A stretch of DNA of 23,325 nucleotides from a virus, in the IMG/VR virus record IMGVR_UViG_3300008339_000501, positions 1 through 23,325 of that record, one strand, 5' to 3'. Position numbers and translations under genes: made by a program. Of the stretch, positions 1-6,050 are shown piece after piece. The notes beneath the pieces are model-generated. The model was not told where the DNA came from, did no database searches, and saw nothing but the letters and a program-made list of their open reading frames with translations. Numbering within the stretch: the stretch's first letter is position 1; each line of letters begins with the position of its first letter.

Positions 1-38
1 CCCAGCCCAGCCCAGCCCAGCCCAGCCCAGCCCAGCCC
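1..38. repeat. (CCCAG) tandem repeat at window edge
   Basis: Seven perfect 5-bp CCCAG units followed by CCC. The other strand reads CTGGG repeats, with G-runs that could form a G-quadruplex. It lies at the very edge, so it may be a genome terminus, the tail of a longer repeat, or an assembly artefact. Confidence 0.85.
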
Positions 39-49
39 CACGCCGCGTT

Positions 50-65
50 ATCAGTACGTACTGAT
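50..65. promoter_or_regulatory. Family A palindrome (exact)
   Basis: Exact ATCAGTACGTACTGAT. The dyad is perfect over 26 bp here (45-70), the longest form together with that at 2839-2864. No gene follows directly. Probably a binding site for a homodimeric DNA-binding protein (inference). Confidence 0.7.
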
Positions 66-118
66 AACGCCATTCTGACCAGTTCCGCGTGGTTGTTGGT
101 CATTGGACGTAGCGCGTT

Positions 119-134
119 ATCAGTACGTACTGAT
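119..134. promoter_or_regulatory. Family A palindrome (exact)
   Basis: Exact ATCAGTACGTACTGAT preceded by GCGTT, as at 45-49. The right flank (GGC) breaks the extended dyad. Second copy, 69 bp after the first. Confidence 0.7.
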
Positions 135-323
135 GGCTATTGTTCCGAAACACACAGATCGTTTGTTAACACGTGATTTTTCAAAACCATCAAAAAAACC
201 GCGTCAGATATATTTAATTTTGCACGCAGCACGCCACGCACCGACACGCTTGCAGCGCCCCAAAAGAGCGCAAACCCACCAGTTCCGGATGGCGGGTCGA
301 TTCTAAGTTATTGATTTTCGGTA

Positions 324-411
324 TTGTTCATAAAGTTCCTAATTGTTCAGATTGGAAAGTCTCGTAAGTCTTTGATTTTCGGTATTGTTCATATTGTACA
401 TAAAGTTCCGG
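324..411 (+). repeat. Left arm of 88-bp inverted repeat
   Basis: Read in reverse complement, this arm matches 612-699 at 80 of 88 positions with no gaps. It carries the motif TTGATTTTCGGTATTGTTCA (a copy begins just upstream at 311 and again at 372) and TAAAGTTCC (331 and 401), so there is also a direct repeat inside. Most mismatches cluster near the middle of the arm. Confidence 0.9.
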
Positions 412-611
412 CGAAATAAGCACACGCCCAAGCAAATCCGCACCCAAACTTTTTTAATTCCATATTATTTTTAAGGTTTTTTTAGTTTTATGTGATTCTG
501 CATTTGTTCAAGAACGTTACCTATCATTCAGATATGTTCAGATACGTTTTCCCACGCTCTCCTACTGCCATTTTCGTTTTTCCAAAAACGCTTTGGCGCG
601 TGCTTTTTTTC
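412..611. other. AT-rich spacer between inverted-repeat arms
   Basis: About 200 bp between the two arms. It includes strongly AT-rich stretches with runs of T at about 450-490 and again just before the right arm (603-610). Such an easily melted segment flanked by inverted repeats is compatible with a replication origin or an extruding cruciform, but no initiator sites of a known type are recognised. Confidence 0.4.
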
Positions 612-699
612 CCGGAACTTTATGAACATTATGAACAATACCGAAAATCAAGCACTTACAGCATTTTCCAATCTGAACAATTAGGAACTTTATGAACAA
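612..699 (-). repeat. Right arm of 88-bp inverted repeat
   Basis: Inverted partner of 324-411, same length, 80/88 identical. It starts CCGGAACTTTATG and ends TTTATGAACAA. An apparent ORF at 492-695 runs through this arm but has no ribosome-binding site and is not accepted as a gene. Confidence 0.9.
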
Positions 700-760
700 A
701 ACCGCCTGCCAAAGACTTACAGCCAATACCTCACCTAAACTCTCAACATCAGTTTACTAC

Positions 761-776
761 ATCAGTATCTACTGAT
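761..776. promoter_or_regulatory. Family A palindrome (variant centre)
   Basis: ATCAGTATCTACTGAT: both outer half-sites are intact and the centre differs. A degenerate half-copy (ATCAGTTTACTAC) lies just upstream at 748-760. Confidence 0.6.
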
Positions 777-911
777 AACGTTCCGCAATGTTCCGCCACG
801 CTCTGCCACGCCCACGCTTTCACGCAAACATTCCAACACATTTAACACATTAACAACCCCGCCGTCAGATAACGTTCTCTAACGTTCAACATTGTTCTCC
901 CACGCTATCCT

Positions 912-927
912 ATCAGTATGTACTGAT
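912..927. promoter_or_regulatory. Family A palindrome (variant centre)
   Basis: ATCAGTATGTACTGAT, one base off the consensus. Non-coding surroundings. Confidence 0.6.
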
Positions 928-1060
928 AATCCCCGGTCGGTGCCTAAAAACTCGCCAGTTCCGCGACGGTTCGGTGCGCCAGCAATTTTGCTGGGAAGCT
1001 TAGTTCGGTGCGCCAGCAATTTTGCTGGGAAGCTTAGTTCGGTGCGCCAGCGGCTGCGCC

Positions 1061-1076
1061 ATCAGTACGTACTGAT
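1061..1076. promoter_or_regulatory. Family A palindrome (exact, in tandem repeat)
   Basis: Exact ATCAGTACGTACTGAT inside the first 47-bp unit. Confidence 0.7.
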
Positions 1077-1107
1077 AAGCCTAGTTCGGTGCGCCAGCGG
1101 CTGCGCC

Positions 1108-1123
1108 ATCAGTACGTACTGAT
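1108..1123. promoter_or_regulatory. Family A palindrome (exact, in tandem repeat)
   Basis: Exact ATCAGTACGTACTGAT inside the second 47-bp unit, spaced 47 bp from the previous copy. Confidence 0.7.
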
Positions 1124-1214
1124 AAGCCTAGTTCGGTGCGCCATCCACAGCGTTAAACGCACGATTCCGGTCGGCCAATATGGCTAGTTGCTGCAAGCTA
1201 ATTGAAGGCTATCG

Positions 1215-1243
1215 TTGCTTTTCGTGGGCATGTCATGTATACT
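1215..1243 (+). promoter_or_regulatory. Candidate sigma70-type promoter
   Basis: TTGCTT (1215-1220), a 17-bp spacer, then TATACT (1238-1243). The expected start is near 1250. It faces the candidate structured RNA, and a family A palindrome lies about 30 bp downstream of the expected start, where a bound protein could block early elongation. Assigned from sequence match only. Confidence 0.5.
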
Positions 1244-1249
1244 GTTTTT

Positions 1250-1560
1250 ATTTTAAGTCGGTGGCGGACAAAGCCATCAGTACGTACTGATAGGAGGTTT
1301 TCACAAGGTTACGCATAGGTGATTCAACCGCTCGCTACGGTTAACAAGCGCGTACGACTGGAAGAGGTCGTCTGGTCGCAGCTAGGGGTGACGCCCGAGT
1401 GACTGCTGCGAATCTAGGGGGGAAGTGAGACGGTGCCCACGTAAGCGGCACTCCTGTATGGCTGGAGTATTAAATCCAGTGGAAGGTAAGAGGGGGCAAA
1501 TGCGGCCCGATAAGCACGTCCAGATGCGGCTACGGCTGCGCTGGTCACCTAGGTAAAAGA
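1250..1560 (+). ncRNA. Candidate structured non-coding RNA (unknown family)
   Basis: The segment follows a promoter-like sequence, lacks a gene, and is rich in nested complementary segments. TAGGTGA (1316-1322) pairs with TCACCTA (1545-1551) and would close a 236-nt domain. Inside are AACCG/CGGTT (1326-1330/1338-1342), ACGAC/GTCGT (1354-1358/1367-1371), TCGCAGC/GCTGCGA (1376-1382/1405-1411) and GTGCC/GGCAC (1433-1437/1447-1451). CTGGA/TCCAG (1462-1466/1475-1479) competes with ACTCC/GGAGT (1450-1454/1464-1468). I do not recognise tmRNA, RNase P, a riboswitch or an intron core. Large phage RNAs such as GOLLD or ROOL are a thought, not an identification. Ends are approximate. Confidence 0.45.
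1276..1291. promoter_or_regulatory. Family A palindrome (exact, downstream of promoter)
   Basis: Exact ATCAGTACGTACTGAT between the promoter at 1215-1243 and the stem-rich domain. It is followed by AGGAGG (1293-1298), but no start codon opens a plausible gene there. Confidence 0.65.
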
Positions 1561-1745
1561 ATAATAAGGTGGATGTAACATCACACTAATATAGGGAAAC
1601 TCGCCAATATAGACTGACAATCTATAGATGAACTACCCGCATGTCATAACATAATAAAACGCTCCTGCAAGTAACTGCCTTCACCGCTAGGCCGACGGAA
1701 CATATCGGCTGCATATAAACAAATCAGCACAAGACAATCATGCAC

Positions 1746-1801
1746 TCTGCGCGATTAATACCCGCGCAGACGGTAGCGGGCTGCGTTGTTAATACGACAA
1801 C
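1746..1801 (+). other. Overlapping alternative hairpins before the first gene
   Basis: TCTGCGCG (1746-1753) and CGCGCAGA (1763-1770) form a perfect 8-bp stem with a 9-nt loop. CCCGC (1761-1765) can instead pair with GCGGG (1776-1780), and CGCAG (1765-1769) with CTGCG (1781-1785). A further weak stem is GTTGTT/GACAAC (1785-1790/1796-1801). There is no T-run, so it is not a standard intrinsic terminator. Mutually exclusive stems could work as an attenuator-like switch (inference). Confidence 0.4.
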
Positions 1802-1841
1802 ACAGCGCCGGTGCCGACACGCACCATCACAACAATACATC

Positions 1842-1857
1842 ATCAGTACTTACTGAT
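1842..1857. promoter_or_regulatory. Family A palindrome upstream of the 1876 gene
   Basis: ATCAGTACTTACTGAT, one base off consensus, ending 18 bp before the start codon at 1876. The context (palindrome, AACTACAGGAGAC, then the start codon) is the same as at 2344-2379. Confidence 0.65.
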
Positions 1858-1875
1858 AACTACAGGAGACTAACA

Positions 1876-2037
1876 ATGTACGACGAAGAACACGACGAAC
1901 AGCCGCTTTGGTTAATCGAATACTATGGCGGTGCCACGGGCGCCGCGTGTTCGCATACCGTTCGCGGCACGTACGCCTACGCACTTGCGTGGGCCAAGCG
2001 TGTTATCAAGGGTGAGTTCTACATCACTCGTTATTAA
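1876..2037 (+). CDS. Small hypothetical protein (53 aa)
   Basis: The product is not recognised. The start is ATG 1876 because AGGAG lies at 1864-1868 with ideal spacing. An upstream in-frame start at 1786 would run through the palindrome and has no ribosome-binding site. The protein starts MYDEEHDEQPLWLIEYYGG, has an acidic N-terminus and is rich in aromatic residues. It is the first gene of the rightward cluster and shares its palindrome and leader layout with the gene at 2379. Confidence 0.7.
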   Translation: MYDEEHDEQPLWLIEYYGGATGAACSHTVRGTYAYALAWAKRVIKGEFYITRY

Positions 2038-2070
2038 TTGTTAACAACACAACACACAGGAGACACGACA

Positions 2071-2337
2071 ATGCAAGTTATTAATCTTCACGCCAACCCA
2101 CGCAACCCGCGAGTTCTGACCGAATTAGTTTTTAGGCTTACGCTGGCCGACGCGGAACGGCTTGCGGCTGCGCCGCTCGCACTCATCAAGGGCCAGAAGC
2201 AACTGACCCGCGAAGGCGGGGCTGCGTACTACCGGGGCGCTGGCATCTGGCGCTTCCAGAACTACGCATACGACGGCGCAGATACGCTCGCCGTGTTCCA
2301 GCGTGCCATTACTGAAATCTCACGTTCCACCATCTAA
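2071..2337 (+). CDS. Small hypothetical protein (88 aa)
   Basis: Unrecognised soluble protein with no membrane segment or clear motif. ATG 2071 is chosen over an upstream in-frame start because it follows CAGGAGACACGACA, the same leader as its neighbours. It lies 33 bp after the previous gene and has no palindrome of its own, so it is probably co-transcribed with the 1876 gene. Confidence 0.7.
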   Translation: MQVINLHANPRNPRVLTELVFRLTLADAERLAAAPLALIKGQKQLTREGGAAYYRGAGIWRFQNYAYDGADTLAVFQRAITEISRSTI

Positions 2338-2343
2338 TACATC

Positions 2344-2359
2344 ATCAGTACGTACTGAT
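2344..2359. promoter_or_regulatory. Family A palindrome upstream of the 2379 gene
   Basis: Exact ATCAGTACGTACTGAT in the gap between stop 2337 and ATG 2379, just before the ribosome-binding site. Confidence 0.7.
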
Positions 2360-2378
2360 AACTACAGGAGACAAGACA

Positions 2379-2804
2379 ATGACGACGACCAAAACCATGA
2401 CCAAGGTTGTGTACAACTGCACGTACGGCGGCTACACGCTCCCGCCCGAATGCGCGGAATTCTTGAAGTCGCACGGCCAATTGTTTGAGGCTGACGACGG
2501 GTACATCGGCGAAACGGTCTGGGACGCGCCGCGTTTCAACAAGACCACGGGCGAATGGACGGAGACGCATACGCGCTACGTCGCGCCTGCACGTCACAAC
2601 AAGTTTCTGGTTGCGTGGGTGGAATCGAATCCGCGTCGCAATCCCTACGCATCGAAGCTGACGGAAGACGAAGTGCCGCCTTCGATGTTGCACGACTTGA
2701 AGGTGATTGAGATTCCCGGCACCAAGTATTGGATCCGCGAGTACGACGGGGCCGAGACCGTCTACGCGATGGAGACGATGGAGTGGATTGACGCGGCGGA
2801 GTAA
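2379..2804 (+). CDS. Phage hypothetical protein, CYGGF-like family (141 aa)
   Basis: Starts at ATG 2379 after CAGGAGACAAGACA. The N-terminal YNCTYGGYTLPPE, the middle RHNKFLVAWVE and the C-terminal KVIEIPGTKYWIREYDG match the layout of an uncharacterised family common in tailed phages: an N-CYGGF-like strand, an R-x(3-4)-LV-x-WVE segment, and an IxEI...W/Y-I-x-EYDG-x-E end. No enzymatic motif is visible, and the function of that family is unknown to me. A family A palindrome sits in front. Confidence 0.75.
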   Translation: MTTTKTMTKVVYNCTYGGYTLPPECAEFLKSHGQLFEADDGYIGETVWDAPRFNKTTGEWTETHTRYVAPARHNKFLVAWVESNPRRNPYASKLTEDEVPPSMLHDLKVIEIPGTKYWIREYDGAETVYAMETMEWIDAAE

Positions 2805-2843
2805 CCCCGCCAGTTCCCGAGCGAGTGATGACAACAACGCGCT

Positions 2844-2859
2844 ATCAGTACGTACTGAT
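2844..2859. promoter_or_regulatory. Family A palindrome (26-bp extended dyad)
   Basis: Exact ATCAGTACGTACTGAT within a perfect 26-bp palindrome (2839-2864). It is paired with a family B site 12 bp downstream, upstream of the gene at 2908. Confidence 0.75.
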
Positions 2860-2871
2860 AGCGCAATCAAA

Positions 2872-2888
2872 TGACTCACAGTGAGTCA
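2872..2888. promoter_or_regulatory. Family B palindrome
   Basis: TGACTCACAGTGAGTCA, a perfect dyad around one central base, ending 19 bp before ATG 2908. First of five family B sites. Confidence 0.75.
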
Positions 2889-2907
2889 ATCAAAGGAGAC
2901 TAAGACA

Positions 2908-3195
2908 ATGCGTTTATTTATTGTTGAGTTGATTGAGTCCAAAAATGACGAATACACGTCAACCATAGTCGGAGTGTTCTCCGACTTGGAAGTGGCTAAG
3001 GCTGCTGGCCGTGCGCGGCGCGTGAAATTTCGCGACGACGTGATGCACATTCATCAGTCCACTCTGGACACAGAACAATTTGTGGGGTGGATGGGCAATC
3101 ACCCGATTGTGTTCTCGGAGTGCTTTTACGACTGCTGTTGGGATGAAAACAAAAGCTCGTCTGACGTTATGACAGACAGAACCAAAGGAGACTAA
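2908..3195 (+). CDS. Small hypothetical protein (95 aa)
   Basis: Not recognised. ATG 2908 follows AAAGGAGACTAAGACA (2892-2907). A GTG at 2881 lies inside the family B palindrome and is rejected. The N-terminus MRLFIVELIESKNDEYTS suggests a strand-rich fold, and a cysteine pair occurs near the C-terminus (FYDCCWDE). The last codons also form the ribosome-binding site of the next gene, so translation of the two is coupled. Confidence 0.7.
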   Translation: MRLFIVELIESKNDEYTSTIVGVFSDLEVAKAAGRARRVKFRDDVMHIHQSTLDTEQFVGWMGNHPIVFSECFYDCCWDENKSSSDVMTDRTKGD

Positions 3196-3199
3196 GACA

Positions 3200-3397
3200 A
3201 TGGCGAATGTTCATGTGCATTTTATGTACGACGGTGAGGAAATCGAATTGCAGTTCGTGGGGCTGAAAGACCACGAAGCCGAGGTGCTGCATTCGGTAAT
3301 CAAAAAGGCTGCTAACAACGGCCAGAACGAACACGTCCGGGGCTACGGATGGTGGAGTGACAATCAGGGCGTGATGGTTACCAAGGGGAAGAAGTAA
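3200..3397 (+). CDS. Small hypothetical protein (65 aa)
   Basis: Not recognised. ATG 3200 is preceded by a 16-bp leader identical to that of the 2908 gene (3184-3199). The gap to the previous stop is 4 bp. The protein starts with a strand-like stretch (ANVHVHFMYDGEEIELQFVG) followed by a helix. Its TAA shares a base with the next ATG (TAATG). Confidence 0.7.
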   Translation: MANVHVHFMYDGEEIELQFVGLKDHEAEVLHSVIKKAANNGQNEHVRGYGWWSDNQGVMVTKGKK

Positions 3398-3711
3398 TGA
3401 AACGCAGCAAGAGAATTCGGATTCACCAGAGCCTGCTCGGCATCTGGAAGTACGACCGACGATGGAAAGTGTGGGGGCCGCGTCAGTACACGGCCAAAAT
3501 GCACCGCGTATGGGCAGGCGCTTATGTCTGCCCGGATTGGGAACCGGAATGTGTAACTTGCCAATCGGCAAAACTTTGGAAGGAGGTGACGGAAAAAAAT
3601 ACTTCGATTACGTTTGATGAGTTCAATGCACAGGTAGATGCCGCATTGGAAATCGCGCAGGCCGAAGGGCAGGCGCAACGCATCAAAGACAGTCAAGCTG
3701 ACTCACTGTGA
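3397..3711 (+). CDS. Hypothetical protein with cysteine cluster (104 aa)
   Basis: Starts at ATG 3397 by a TAATG overlap. The N-terminal half is basic (KRSKRIRIHQSLL...KYDRRWKVW) and is followed by CPDWEPECVTC, a C-x6-C-x2-C arrangement that might bind a metal but lacks a clear fourth ligand. The C-terminal half is helical and acidic. The stop codon at 3709-3711 lies inside a family B palindrome, so the regulatory site overlaps the end of the gene. Confidence 0.65.
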   Translation: MKRSKRIRIHQSLLGIWKYDRRWKVWGPRQYTAKMHRVWAGAYVCPDWEPECVTCQSAKLWKEVTEKNTSITFDEFNAQVDAALEIAQAEGQAQRIKDSQADSL

Positions 3712-3715
3712 GTCA
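3699..3715. promoter_or_regulatory. Family B palindrome overlapping a stop codon
   Basis: TGACTCACTGTGAGTCA; the central base is T instead of A, so it equals the other copies read on the opposite strand. It overlaps the last codons of the 3397 gene and abuts a family A site with one base between. Confidence 0.75.
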
Positions 3716-3716
3716 T

Positions 3717-3732
3717 ACCAGTAAATACTGAT
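3717..3732. promoter_or_regulatory. Family A palindrome (variant), upstream of the MoxR gene
   Basis: ACCAGTAAATACTGAT. One base separates it from the family B site. The same B-T-A composite recurs at 7862-7895. Confidence 0.65.
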
Positions 3733-3752
3733 AACACACAAGGACTAATACA

Positions 3753-4910
3753 ATGTCGTTTAATAATATCATCACGATTACCCACGCCGACGCGGCGACC
3801 ATCATCAACGAACTGCGCGGTGAGACCATACTCATTCGCGGCGAGCCGGGGGTCGGCAAGACTGCAATGGGGGAAGCGTTGTCTGCGCAATTGGGGATGC
3901 CGTACGTGCATGTCAATTGCCCGAGCAAGGCCGACACGTCTGAGTTCGGGATGTTTGTGCCCAATCGCGAGACCGGCCAGTTGGAGTTCATGACCAATGG
4001 TCACTACGCATGGGACAAGCCCTGCATCTTCAATCTGGACGAGTACACCAAGGCGATGAATGCGATTAAGACCATGCTGCATGGTCTCGCGGAGTTCCCG
4101 CGTCGCATCGGTGACTTGCCTATCCATCGTGATTCCATTGTGTTCTTGACGGGTAACTTAGCGTCAGATGGTGTCGGTGACGTGCTGGCTGCGCATTCGC
4201 AGAATCGCATGTGCGAGTTGTACATGCTCAAGCCGCCGGCTGAGCCGTGGGTGCAGTTTGCCGCGACTCGCGGTATCAATCCGATTGTGTTGGCGTGGGT
4301 GACTCGCGAGCCGCAAGTGTTGGCATCGTATCTGGACGACGGCCAGCAGGATAATCCGTACATCTTCAACCCCAAGCGTGCCTCTTCATCTGTCAACAAA
4401 GCGTACGTCTCTCCGCGTTCGCTGTTCAAAGCCAGCGATACCGTGACTAAGTATCAGGAAGGCCGACTGACTGAGAATCAGATGATGGCGGTGCTTCAAG
4501 GCCAGATTGGCGGTGCGGCGATGCGTCAGTTGACTGCGTTTATTGCGGTTGCCAATCAGATTCCCACGCCGCGAGAGATTATCAACAACCCGACGAGTGC
4601 GCCTGTGCCGACTGCGCCGGGGGCTACCGTGATGGTGACGCTTGGTGCTATCCAGTGGCTGACATCAGTAGCGACTGATAAGACGCAGTTCGACAACCTG
4701 TCCGGTGCCGACGTGATGGGCCGGTGGTTCCAGTACATGCAGCGTCTGGAGAAGGAGTTGCAGGCGATGTTCGTTATCACGGCCAAGCGTGCGGGTGACC
4801 CGACCAATGGCGGCAGCGACGGTCGCAAGCTGTGGGACTTGGCGTGGAATAACAAAGCGTTCCAGCAGTGGGCGCTGTCCAACATGCACCTGTTCAAGGG
4901 GGCCGTGTAA
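3753..4910 (+). CDS. MoxR-type AAA+ ATPase (385 aa)
   Basis: A single AAA+ domain fills the N-terminal part: Walker A GEPGVGKT (residues 30-37), Walker B IFNLDEYTK with D96/E97, and sensor-1 TGN (133-135). MoxR ATPases work with VWA-domain partners to remodel target proteins, as in RavA-ViaA, NorQ-NorD and CobS-CobT (established). A VWA protein is encoded two genes downstream (6088), so this is probably the motor of a MoxR/VWA complex (inference). ATG 3753 follows AAGGACTAATACA. A family B plus family A composite lies just upstream, and a degenerate family A site lies inside the gene (4664-4679). Confidence 0.85.
   Translation: MSFNNIITITHADAATIINELRGETILIRGEPGVGKTAMGEALSAQLGMPYVHVNCPSKADTSEFGMFVPNRETGQLEFMTNGHYAWDKPCIFNLDEYTKAMNAIKTMLHGLAEFPRRIGDLPIHRDSIVFLTGNLASDGVGDVLAAHSQNRMCELYMLKPPAEPWVQFAATRGINPIVLAWVTREPQVLASYLDDGQQDNPYIFNPKRASSSVNKAYVSPRSLFKASDTVTKYQEGRLTENQMMAVLQGQIGGAAMRQLTAFIAVANQIPTPREIINNPTSAPVPTAPGATVMVTLGAIQWLTSVATDKTQFDNLSGADVMGRWFQYMQRLEKELQAMFVITAKRAGDPTNGGSDGRKLWDLAWNNKAFQQWALSNMHLFKGAV
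4664..4679. promoter_or_regulatory. Degenerate family A palindrome inside the MoxR gene
   Basis: ATCAGTAGCGACTGAT within coding sequence (reads TSVATD). Both outer halves are intact but the centre differs. It may be a weak site or a chance match. Confidence 0.35.
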
Positions 4911-5074
4911 TGCGGCCGTCCCGTAAAGAACGACGTGCGTTCAACCTTGCACACAAGTACAAGGAACAGTTACTCAGATTACGTGGACAATTGGCTCACA
5001 GTGAGTCAAAGGGGGAATACGACCATAAAACTTTGCCCGTTGAACTGACCATTACATCTATTAAATCTATCTAA
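4910..5074 (+). CDS. Small basic hypothetical protein (54 aa)
   Basis: Starts by TAATG overlap with the MoxR gene at 4910. It is very basic at the N-terminus (MRPSRKERRAFNLAHKYKEQ), probably helical, with no known domain. A family B-like palindrome lies inside it and encodes the AHSES part, so the gene may have grown across a regulatory site. It is translationally coupled to the MoxR gene. Confidence 0.6.
   Translation: MRPSRKERRAFNLAHKYKEQLLRLRGQLAHSESKGEYDHKTLPVELTITSIKSI
4992..5008. promoter_or_regulatory. Family B palindrome (one mismatch) upstream of the DUF3150-like gene
   Basis: TGGCTCACAGTGAGTCA, one base off the perfect dyad, inside the 54-aa gene and about 80 bp before ATG 5091. 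There is no family A partner here. Confidence 0.55.
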
Positions 5075-5090
5075 GTAAGAGGACATGACA

Positions 5091-6008
5091 ATGAACAATG
5101 ACAACATGAACATGAACAATCTGGTCTCCGACGAAACCATCTCCAATCTGGACGGCACCAATGGTTTCACCATTATCGAGTTGTCGATTGGTACGTGGGA
5201 CGGCAAGCGTTCCGACAAGCGCATCAACGATCAGGTGCAGAACACGTCTGGCGTTAAGACCAGCAAGAAGATTGGTGATTATAAAAAGTTCTTGCTGCCC
5301 GACTGCGAGGCGCATACCGAAATCATCAGCTTTGCCGGTCAGGTGCGTACGCGCAACTACCTGATGACGGTGCCGTGGTCTGACAATGGCCGACGCATGA
5401 TGAGCAACGAGTTGCTGGATACTTACGTGCCGGAAGTGGAAGGCTCCCAGCGCGAGTTCTGGAGCATGGTCGATAACTTCGTTGAGAATCAGTACGAGAT
5501 TGAGGTCACCAAAGCGGCGTTCAATCTCGGGCCGTTGTTCTTGCGTGAGGATTATCCGACCAAGGAGCAACTCCGCGCCAAGTACAAGTTCAACTTCTCG
5601 CCTGAGCCGATGCCCCAAGTTGGCGACTTCCGCATTGACGCGATGAACCGTGGGCGCGAGCAACTGATTAAGATGTTTGAGCGTAACGCGAACGCACGGT
5701 TGCAGAACGCAATGCGTGACGTATGGGAGCGGTTCCACGACGTGTTACTCAGCATGAGCACCAAGCTGGCAGACAAGGAAGACGGTACGCATCAGATTTG
5801 GCGCGACTCTTTGCTGCGCAACCCGATGGAGCTTGTTGACTTGCTCCAGTATCTCAACATCACCAAAGACCCCAAGCTCGACGAGTTGGCGACTGACTTG
5901 CGCCGCGTCCTGATGGGTACTGACAACAAAGAACTGCGTAAAGACGATGACCATCGTCGGGAGGTGAAGAGCAAGATTGACAGCTTGCTGTCCAAGTTCG
6001 ATTTCTAA
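5091..6008 (+). CDS. DUF3150-like phage protein (305 aa)
   Basis: Near the N-terminus, FTIIELSIGTWDGKRSDKR and the following lysine-rich part resemble DUF3150 proteins, whose N-terminus has an L-x-I-x-x-W-x-G-R/K segment followed by a helical region. DUF3150 genes are, as I recall, found between MoxR ATPase and VWA/CobT-like genes in phages and bacteria, as here. The rest is mostly helical and charged, ending RREVKSKIDSLLSKFDF. ATG 5091 is preferred to ATG 5085 because AGAGGA is 7 bp before it. The role is unknown; an adaptor of the ATPase/VWA pair is a guess. Confidence 0.6.
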   Translation: MNNDNMNMNNLVSDETISNLDGTNGFTIIELSIGTWDGKRSDKRINDQVQNTSGVKTSKKIGDYKKFLLPDCEAHTEIISFAGQVRTRNYLMTVPWSDNGRRMMSNELLDTYVPEVEGSQREFWSMVDNFVENQYEIEVTKAAFNLGPLFLREDYPTKEQLRAKYKFNFSPEPMPQVGDFRIDAMNRGREQLIKMFERNANARLQNAMRDVWERFHDVLLSMSTKLADKEDGTHQIWRDSLLRNPMELVDLLQYLNITKDPKLDELATDLRRVLMGTDNKELRKDDDHRREVKSKIDSLLSKFDF

Positions 6009-6023
6009 TCAGTACATACTGAT
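6008..6023. promoter_or_regulatory. Family A palindrome upstream of the VWA gene
   Basis: ATCAGTACATACTGAT, one base off consensus. It begins on the last base of the TAA stop codon (6006-6008) of the DUF3150-like gene. Confidence 0.7.
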
Positions 6024-6026
6024 AAC

Positions 6027-6050
6027 GAGTCACATATGGACGTGTGACTC
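6027..6050. repeat. Inverted repeat sharing a family B half-site
   Basis: GAGTCACA (6027-6034), 8-nt loop, TGTGACTC (6043-6050). The right arm overlaps the family B palindrome at 6045-6061, giving three TGACTC-type half-sites in 35 bp. Confidence 0.7.

Larger units (their letters stand above)
970..1142 (+). repeat. Compound tandem repeat, 34-bp x2 then 47-bp x2
   Basis: Five units all begin TTCGGTGCGCC. Units 970-1003 and 1004-1037 are identical 34-mers containing AGCAATTTTGCTGGGAAGCT, whose AGCAATTTTGCT core is a near-perfect dyad. Units 1038-1084 and 1085-1131 are identical 47-mers in which that part is replaced by GGCTGCGCC plus a family A palindrome. A fifth start (1132-1142) is cut short. 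The units act like exchangeable modules, one of them carrying the palindrome. Confidence 0.9.
1..1875. other. 1.9-kb non-coding, repeat-rich region
   Basis: No open reading frame here has a Shine-Dalgarno site, a recognisable product or an end that respects the repeats. The stretch holds, in order: a CCCAG tandem repeat, two family A palindromes, a large inverted repeat around an AT-rich spacer, two degenerate family A palindromes, short tandem repeats with two more palindromes, a promoter, a candidate structured RNA, and hairpins before the first gene at 1876. The motif CCAGTTCCG recurs near 79, 279 and 955. Genes elsewhere in the window are packed with almost no gaps, so this region is probably a control, origin or genome-end region (inference). 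Confidence 0.7.

Noticed and set aside
103-1122. Three plus-strand ORFs of 67-76 codons in the non-coding region (103-306, 492-695, 892-1122)
   Set aside because: They run through palindromes, the inverted-repeat arm or the tandem repeats, have no ribosome-binding site, and show no plausible protein features.
1038-1131. CRISPR array
   Set aside because: Only two 47-bp units, directly abutting, with no distinct spacers and no cas operon. The Cas4-like gene is a stand-alone phage nuclease.
1250-1800. Group I or group II intron
   Set aside because: No reverse transcriptase or homing enzyme is adjacent, no domain V-type catalytic hairpin or P7 core was recognised, and no split gene surrounds it.
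1-1875. tRNA genes
   Set aside because: No cloverleaf with T-loop and acceptor stem was found by eye; TTCGGTGCGCC repeats only superficially resemble a T-arm.
5067-5738. Long minus-strand ORF (223 codons) opposite the DUF3150-like gene
   Set aside because: It is the mirror of a well-supported plus-strand gene, has no ribosome-binding site, and its composition follows the codon pattern of the other strand.
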